Shown here: positions 7,701 to 10,407 of the stretch, in pieces | Numbering within the stretch: position 1 is the stretch's first letter | How the letters are laid out: the number at the start of each line of letters is the position of its first letter | From: Thermomonas fusca DSM 15424 | GTDB lineage: Bacteria; Pseudomonadota; Gammaproteobacteria; Xanthomonadales; Xanthomonadaceae | DNA length: 10,407 nt | Direction of reading: 5' to 3' | Assembly: GCF_000423885.1 (NCBI RefSeq) | Contig: NZ_AUIV01000042.1 | Coordinates: 1-10,407 of the forward strand | Position numbers and translations under genes: made by a program | The notes under the pieces: model-generated | Told to the model about the DNA's origin: nothing | What the model saw: the letters and a program-made list of their open reading frames with translations, nothing else | Databases searched by the model: none

Positions 7701-8262
7701 CACGCCCACGGAAGAGTCCGTGCGCCGCGCCGTGGCCATCCAGATGATCATCAACAAGGAGCTGGGGCTGAACTTCTGCGAGAACCCCTGGCAGGGCAGC
7801 TTCATCGTGGACAAGCTCACTGACATCGTGGAAGAGGCCGTCTACAAGGAGTTCGAGGCCATCAGCGAGCGCGGCGGCGTGCTCGGCGCCATGGACACCA
7901 TGTACCAGCGCGGCAAGATCCAGGAAGAAAGCCTGTACTACGAGCACAAGAAGCACGACGGCAGCCTGCCGCTGGTGGGCGTCAACACCTTCCTGCCCAA
8001 GGAACACGGCGGCGACATCGTCACCGAGATCGAGCTGATCCGCTCCACGGAAGAGGAGAAGGGGCAGCAGATCGCGAACGTGGCGGGGTATCAGGGCAAC
8101 CGCAACGGCTATGCGGGCGAGGGTCTCAAGTCACTGCAGACGACGGCGCGGGAGCGGCGGAATGTGTTTGAATCGCTGGTGGAAGCGGTGAAGACGCATT
8201 CGCTGGGGCAGATCAGCCATGCGTTGTATGAGGTGGGTGGGGAGTATCGAAGGAATATGTGA
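4756..8262 (+). CDS. icmF: Fused isobutyryl-CoA mutase with G-protein chaperone, interrupted in frame by a REP palindrome
   Basis: IcmF (1168 aa) uses adenosylcobalamin to interconvert isobutyryl-CoA and n-butyryl-CoA; its built-in MeaB-like GTPase guards cofactor loading. Domains in order: B12-binding, residues 20-155, with DGHDAA (cobalt-ligand His36), SSYQGGH and FAGGGGT; G-protein, about 205-415, with P-loop GTGGAGKSS (213-221), VDPTRRRTGG, ETAGIGQSD and NKFD (353-356); a linker; then the TIM-barrel mutase, about 560-1168, with YPYRRTGEDP, SISGYH (Tyr853, His854) and EAGAN. Gln816 (AQNTCIF) occupies the place of the Arg that holds methylmalonyl-CoA carboxylate, favouring isobutyryl-CoA or a related non-carboxylated acyl-CoA. 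Characterised IcmFs are about 1090 aa; part of the excess is the REP-encoded stretch at about 413-441. The start at 4756 is the first ATG, with only a weak GGATTCGAG before it. No mutase motif is lost. Confidence 0.93.
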   Translation: MSTPAANLPEPQQPTALDEHRTPLRFVTAASLFDGHDAAINIMRRLIQAQGAEVIHLGHNRSVEDVVRAALQEDADAIALSSYQGGHVEYLKYMVDMLKQRDAAHIRVFAGGGGTITPEEIRELEAYGVERIYHPNDGMHMGLVAMIEDVVKRAEAARLPVETPHKVGFDNEIEIGRMLSAIEEQALDESTLAHLRKEWQLAGAKTPVVGITGTGGAGKSSVTDELLNRFLANFPDMHVAVVSVDPTRRRTGGALLGDRIRMNSLRSPRVFMRSMATRRQHMATNVVLKDCIAFLKSLGYDLVIVETAGIGQSDSEIVDLVDFPMYVMTSDFGAPSQLEKIDMLDYAELVVLNKFDKRGAEDALRDVRKQWKRNRVAFQTKDEDVPVYPTIASQFNDPGLNWMFANLCRLLKEKWGQRTFSGDAGSEGGVAMPKMFSDPISIDTTLKEPRATVLIPGNRVRYLAEIAEQGRQINARTESQAETADRAQSLWDALKELGDAALPKALDLYPVEALTDGDDRSLNTLRQRYNDAIQSLDSDALRLLRDWPARLKSITEPVNEYQVRDKTIRVENYRESLSHQQIPKIAAPTYKAWGELLVFLQKENLPGYYPYTGGVYPYRRTGEDPIRMFAGEGTPERTNRRFHYLSIGQPAARLSTAFDSVTLYGEDPAPRPDIYGKIGNSGVNVPTLDDMKKLYSGFDLCAPTTSVSMTINGPAPIILAMFMNTAIDQQVEQYLKADPARWAEAQQKIDALFEGKPRPRYEGELPQGNNGLGLALLGVTGDQLVDAETYARIKAQTLKTVRGTVQADILKEDQAQNTCIFSTEFALRMMGDIQQYFVDNGVRNFYSVSISGYHIAEAGANPISQLAFTLSNGFTIVEYYLARGMKIDDFAPNLSFFFSNGMDPEYTVIGRVARRIWARAMRERYGASSRSQMMKYHIQTSGRSLHAQEIQFNDIRTTLQALYALFDNCNSLHTNAYDEAITTPTEESVRRAVAIQMIINKELGLNFCENPWQGSFIVDKLTDIVEEAVYKEFEAISERGGVLGAMDTMYQRGKIQEESLYYEHKKHDGSLPLVGVNTFLPKEHGGDIVTEIELIRSTEEEKGQQIANVAGYQGNRNGYAGEGLKSLQTTARERRNVFESLVEAVKTHSLGQISHALYEVGGEYRRNM
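5994..6077 (+). repeat. REP palindrome inside icmF (perfect 26-bp arms)
   Basis: Positions 5994-6019 and 6052-6077 are exact reverse complements (26 bp) around a 32-nt loop. The core arm is GGGGTCAGAGAACATTTTC. The same core recurs at 10255-10270 and its complement at 10311-10325, in front of the RAYT gene. The block is 84 nt, a multiple of three, and is open in the icmF frame, adding 28 codons between LLKE and the IDTTLKEP segment. In mRNA it would form one very stable hairpin inside the coding region. Its inner GGCGATGCA (6019-6027) matches the complement of TGCATCGCC at 10297-10305, so this copy is inverted relative to the RAYT copy. Confidence 0.9.
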
Positions 8263-8303
8263 CGTAGGGGTGCACATATATGCAGTAGCCTCTGAATGAA
8301 AGC

Positions 8304-8332
8304 AAAAGGCCCGCTGGATGCGGGCCTTTTTT
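8304..8332. terminator. Bidirectional intrinsic terminator between icmF and the kinase operon
   Basis: The sequence aaaaggcccgc (8304-8314) pairs with gcgggcctttt (8320-8330) around tggat, with six Ts on the plus strand and four on the minus strand. It lies 41 nt after the icmF stop and 27 nt after the stop of the small minus-strand gene, so it can end both converging transcription units. Confidence 0.9.
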
Positions 8333-8358
8333 AACAAAGTGACAAAATTCAGAATTTG

Positions 8359-8541
8359 TCAGGTTGCGCTCTTTGGGCCACCCAGTCGCGCAGGCTTTGG
8401 CCAAACAAGATAGCCAGACGAGTCAACATGAAAGTCGCACCGCTTGCTAGTTTCAGTCTTGCTCGGAGTGCCTAGGCTCTTTGAACTTCCTATGACGGCT
8501 CGGGTTTTGTAGGAACGTCGATCATTCTTGACGATTTTCAT
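8359..8541 (-). CDS. Small basic Ser/Thr-rich protein, third gene of the kinase operon
   Basis: This 60-aa protein of unknown function starts MKIVKNDRRSYKTRAVIG and ends GGPKSAT. It is rich in Lys/Arg and in Ser/Thr (residues about 19-33), with no membrane segment or signal peptide. The ATG at 8541 lies 2 nt after the kinase stop codon and has GGGAGAA about 8 nt upstream, inside the end of the kinase gene; a TTG two codons earlier is possible but less likely. The intrinsic terminator follows its stop closely, as expected for the last gene of an operon. I do not recognise the family. Coupling to a Ser/Thr kinase makes it a plausible substrate, inhibitor or effector, but that is inference from position and composition. 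Short length leaves some doubt that it is expressed. Confidence 0.55.
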   Translation of the reverse strand: MKIVKNDRRSYKTRAVIGSSKSLGTPSKTETSKRCDFHVDSSGYLVWPKPARLGGPKSAT

Positions 8542-8543
8542 GA

Positions 8544-9590
8544 TCAATTCTCCCGAAGAAATTGCTTGATCTGCTGTCGATTGAGTTGATTGCCGCAGTA
8601 GGTGGCGATCCTTCTGGGGGCTCCGCCATTTACACGCTTCGTAGCTTCAGACCGGCCTTCCGGGCTCAACGTGAGTGCGATTTCCGTTCCTTCATGGGTC
8701 TTCGTCCAAGATCGTCCATCGGGCCCCATTTGGTATTGCCAATCGAGCAGCTCACCTTCGATCGGAGCAAGGTCGTTTACGATTTCGATAGCAGATGAGT
8801 ATCGGTCCGCCGGGTTGGTCTGAAGGCACTTCTTGATCACAGTGATCAATCTTTCCGGGATATGTTCTGGAAACTTGCCGGTGGTCGTATTTGGAAATTG
8901 CGAGTTAGTGACGGCGTGCCTAAACGCTATTCTATCAAGCTGATCGTTAACAACGTATGAGTCGAATTGTGAATAAAATTCCACGTCGCCCATGCACATT
9001 CTGTAGAGGGTAAGTCCAGTTTGGTAAATATCGAATCTGTGGTCGAAGTGATCTGTCTGGAACGCTTCAGGAGGAACCATCTTGCTATACAGGCGATCCT
9101 GCCCAGCAACTCCCCCATTGCCCCGGGGCTTGGCGAGTCCGAAGTCCGACAACAGAGCTTCGCCGCGTTCTGATATCAGCACGTTATCCGGCTTTATGTC
9201 GAAATGTACAAGCCTCTTTGAGTGAATGTGATGAAGGCCGCTAAGGAACTGGGTGGCGAAAACCACCGTCTCTCGCACGGTCAGGAATCTCCTTCCCATG
9301 AGCGACTTTAGCGAGCCAGCAGCATACATCGGCATCGCAAGATAGACGTGCCCATCGTCCTGACAAGCGTAGTGAATTGGCACCACGTTTGAGTGTGCGC
9401 TACCGTAAAGAAGGCTGGATTCTCTGAAATAGCCATCCGCATCTAAGGATGCCTTGCTGACTTTCTTTATTACAAGGAGGGCATCTAGCTGAGGGTCGTG
9501 GGCCTCATACACTTGGGAGTTTCGACCTTCTGCACCGATCTCGGCTCGCAACTCGAAATGCAGGTCTGCTCGACTGTAAGGCCTAAACAT
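8544..9590 (-). CDS. Cytosolic Hanks-type Ser/Thr protein kinase
   Basis: This 348-aa kinase has a complete catalytic domain (about 10-280): a glycine loop GAEGRNSQV (19-27), Lys42 in VIKK, helix-C Glu57, catalytic loop HFDIKPDN (129-136) with Asp131 and Asn136, DFG (149-151), a PPE version of APE (173-175) and a DxYxxG segment. HRD is replaced by HFD, so it is a non-RD kinase, a class often active without activation-loop phosphorylation. A tail of about 70 residues follows, with no PASTA, TPR or membrane segment, so the protein should be soluble. The ATG at 9590 is chosen because it overlaps the stop of the upstream gene by 8 nt (ATGTTTAG), a mark of translational coupling; the TTG at 9611 is an alternative. 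GC content is well below that of icmF, which suggests transfer. No phosphatase is adjacent. Target unknown. Confidence 0.88.
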   Translation of the reverse strand: MFRPYSRADLHFELRAEIGAEGRNSQVYEAHDPQLDALLVIKKVSKASLDADGYFRESSLLYGSAHSNVVPIHYACQDDGHVYLAMPMYAAGSLKSLMGRRFLTVRETVVFATQFLSGLHHIHSKRLVHFDIKPDNVLISERGEALLSDFGLAKPRGNGGVAGQDRLYSKMVPPEAFQTDHFDHRFDIYQTGLTLYRMCMGDVEFYSQFDSYVVNDQLDRIAFRHAVTNSQFPNTTTGKFPEHIPERLITVIKKCLQTNPADRYSSAIEIVNDLAPIEGELLDWQYQMGPDGRSWTKTHEGTEIALTLSPEGRSEATKRVNGGAPRRIATYCGNQLNRQQIKQFLREN

Positions 9591-10041
9591 TAGCTGCACC
9601 CAGCGCAGCAAATACGGCTTCGCGCTCCTCCGGGTTCAGTTCAGACCAATTTTCGACTTGCTCAAAAGATCTCTCGCCCTTCACGTAGGGTTTGAAGTCC
9701 GCCCGAGATATTCCAACTCTCGCAGCAATTGTTGCGATCCGCCCGCAGTAGTACGAACTCAAAGTGCTGCTGGCGAACGCTTCCTGGATGACACCCTCCA
9801 TTTCAATGCGAGGAACGCTCATGGACTGAGCGGTACTTTCTGTAATCCTGAGCCCTGCCCGCGATATGTTGTACTCGCGTATCACGTCCAAAATGTTGTT
9901 GCGGACGTACTTGAGTGCGTCGGGAGTAGGGAGAGCTTTGGGCACCCGTATTGTTTCCACATTCGACAGTGCTTGGCTCTCGGTATTGAAAATCGCGAAC
10001 GTAACTTCGCCCGGCTTGGCTCTAATTCCCATGGTGTTCAT
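9583..10041 (-). CDS. Hypothetical 152-aa protein, possibly a RuvC/RNase H-like fold; first gene of the kinase operon
   Basis: The start at 10041 gives MNTMGIRAKPGEVTFAIF, with a G-run 5 nt and AGGAG about 13 nt upstream; the second ATG at 10032 is possible. The order of segments recalls RuvC/RNase H-like proteins such as DUF3010: a first strand with GIxAxxGEVTFAIF (5-18), a helix (about 40-57), a strand ending in an acidic residue (LRITES, Glu68), a helical EMEGVIQEAF...IATIAA region, a KPYVKG turn (117-122) and a last helix with Glu138, Glu139 and Glu141. The usual first Asp (GID) is Arg7 here, so nuclease activity would be altered or absent. This fold call is my reading of pattern, not a search. 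Its stop overlaps the kinase start by 8 nt. It probably works with the kinase as a partner, sensor or substrate. An in-frame extension up to 10284 runs through repeat DNA and is rejected. Confidence 0.75.
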   Translation of the reverse strand: MNTMGIRAKPGEVTFAIFNTESQALSNVETIRVPKALPTPDALKYVRNNILDVIREYNISRAGLRITESTAQSMSVPRIEMEGVIQEAFASSTLSSYYCGRIATIAARVGISRADFKPYVKGERSFEQVENWSELNPEEREAVFAALGAANV

Positions 10042-10065
10042 GCGTGCCCCCCGACTCCTTTTGTC

Positions 10066-10094
10066 CTTGTAAAACAGTGAGGTCGTGTTGTCCA
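10066..10094 (-). promoter_or_regulatory. Sigma70-like promoter of the kinase operon
   Basis: On the minus strand TGGACA (10094 to 10089; 5 of 6 to TTGACA) is followed after exactly 17 nt by TACAAG (10071 to 10066; 4 of 6 to TATAAT). Transcription would begin near 10059, about 18 nt before the ATG at 10041. A REP-like half-site starts only 10 nt upstream of the -35 box. Confidence 0.5.
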
Positions 10095-10103
10095 GGGAAA
10101 AAC

Positions 10104-10122
10104 AGGGGTCAGAGTCGACTTT
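10104..10122 (+). repeat. REP-like half-site GGGGTCAGAGTCGACTTT
   Basis: This shares GGGGTCAGAG with both full palindromes in the window but continues TCGACTTT, a variant arm. No matching inverted arm lies within 80 nt. It may mark the outer boundary of the RAYT locus, and it sits beside the kinase operon promoter. Confidence 0.55.
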
Positions 10123-10248
10123 CTCAGGGTTCACCAAGGCTGAGTTGGGTCTGCTGTGAGGGTTGGCAGGCCGCCAACGCGGCCTTCCTCGGCCGTCCGA
10201 TCTTCTGCGGCCCCACGCTTCGGCCCAGTTGCGCTTCGATGGCCGGAA
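10123..10248. other. GC-rich non-coding stretch between REP sites
   Basis: This is part of the 336-nt gene-free gap between the kinase operon and the RAYT gene. I see no convincing gene in it. It holds a small hairpin, ggccgc/gcggcc (10169-10174 with 10179-10184), and returns abruptly to high GC. Weak open frames cross it on both strands without ribosome sites. It is probably part of the RAYT-associated repeat region. Confidence 0.4.
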
Positions 10249-10329
10249 AAAAGGGGTCAGAGAACATTTCCGTTTGAATTGCACTGCGTCCTGGGGTGCA
10301 TCGCCGGAAAAATTCTCTGACCCCCTTTT
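10249..10329 (+). repeat. REP palindrome upstream of the RAYT gene
   Basis: The left arm 10249-10272 (AAAAGGGGTCAGAGAACATTTCCG) and right arm 10304-10329 are near-perfect inverted repeats, differing by one extra G and a few changes near the inner end. The loop is about 31 nt and includes GCAC/GTGC pairing. It ends about 50 nt before the RAYT start. REPs flanking RAYT genes are the recognised substrates of these transposases. Confidence 0.85.
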
Positions 10330-10377
10330 GATCGGTGCACCGACTGATGAGGCCTGGTCTGCCCGGCATTGTGGGCC

Positions 10378-10407
10378 ATGCGCCGTCCACGCCTCGAACT
10401 GCCCGGC
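10378..10407 (+). CDS. REP-associated tyrosine transposase (RAYT), first 10 codons only
   Basis: The last 30 bases encode MRRPRLELPG from an ATG at 10378. This is the characteristic opening of RAYT/Y1 (IS200-like) transposases, which usually read PRxPRxxLPG followed by a HxxxRG motif. An in-frame stop at 10348 limits upstream extension; TTG at 10369 is an alternative start. No good ribosome site is seen. The catalytic HUH and Tyr residues lie beyond the edge, so intactness is unknown. The REP hairpin immediately upstream strongly supports the call. RAYTs are single-copy, domesticated-looking enzymes thought to spread REPs, which links this gene to the REP inside icmF. Confidence 0.7.
   Translation, partial: MRRPRLELPG

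Noticed and set aside
6225..7823. A 532-codon frame overlapping icmF on the same strand
   Set aside because: Arg/Pro/Ala-rich out-of-frame translation inside the conserved mutase domain.
4756..8262. Methylmalonyl-CoA mutase large subunit
   Set aside because: The B12 domain is N-terminal and a GTPase is fused between it and the mutase domain, and the carboxylate-binding Arg is Gln816; this is the IcmF arrangement.
8131..8404. Minus-strand short frames across the icmF end and terminator
   Set aside because: They run through the intrinsic terminator and the icmF coding sequence and have no supporting ribosome site.
10042..10284. Extension of the 152-aa protein upstream to 10284
   Set aside because: The added residues are translated REP and intergenic DNA, and the likely promoter lies inside this stretch.
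5994..10329. CRISPR array formed by the repeated GGGGTCAGAG palindromes
   Set aside because: Only scattered copies in differing orientations, without regular spacers or cas genes; REP elements explain them.

Overview
The window looks like a chromosomal segment of a high-GC gammaproteobacterium, most likely Xanthomonadaceae/Lysobacteraceae (Stenotrophomonas, Pseudoxanthomonas or Lysobacter type). The reasons are the strong G/C third-position bias of the metabolic genes, a leucine dehydrogenase near a fused B12-dependent acyl-CoA mutase, and palindromes built on GGGGTCAGAG next to what looks like a REP-associated tyrosine transposase (RAYT). The taxon is an inference from gene content, not a database match.

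Layout. Positions 1-304 carry the 5' end of an ISL3-family transposase (minus strand) and a probable IS end. A double palindrome (333-369) and a hairpin over a stop codon (392-422) follow. The metabolic core is a leucine/Glu/Phe/Val dehydrogenase (416-1516, minus), a ChaN-like haem-binding lipoprotein (1739-2545, minus), a secreted class C beta-lactamase-fold serine hydrolase (2661-4643, plus) and icmF, the fused isobutyryl-CoA mutase/G-protein chaperone (4756-8262, plus). A bidirectional terminator at 8304-8332 closes this block.

From about 8340 to 10090 the composition drops to roughly 45-55% GC. It holds a compact minus-strand operon of three genes. The first is a 152-aa protein whose pattern resembles a RuvC/RNase H-like fold with an altered active site. 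The second is a cytosolic Ser/Thr kinase with an HFD in place of HRD. The third is a 60-aa basic, Ser/Thr-rich protein. The first two genes overlap by 8 nt, the last two are 2 nt apart, a sigma70-like promoter lies upstream and the shared terminator lies downstream. This is the best candidate in the window for an undescribed system. Its function cannot be read from sequence alone. The right edge (10104-10407) is a REP/RAYT locus that ends ten codons into the RAYT gene.

How the parts connect. Leucine dehydrogenase feeds branched-chain 2-oxo acids towards branched acyl-CoAs, and IcmF interconverts isobutyryl-CoA and n-butyryl-CoA, so the two may act on the same pool (iso-fatty acid primers or Val/Leu breakdown). 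The most striking sequence feature is a REP palindrome with perfect 26-bp arms sitting in frame inside icmF (5994-6077). It shares its arms with the REP in front of the RAYT gene, which suggests that a mobile palindrome has been absorbed into the coding sequence as about 28 extra codons.
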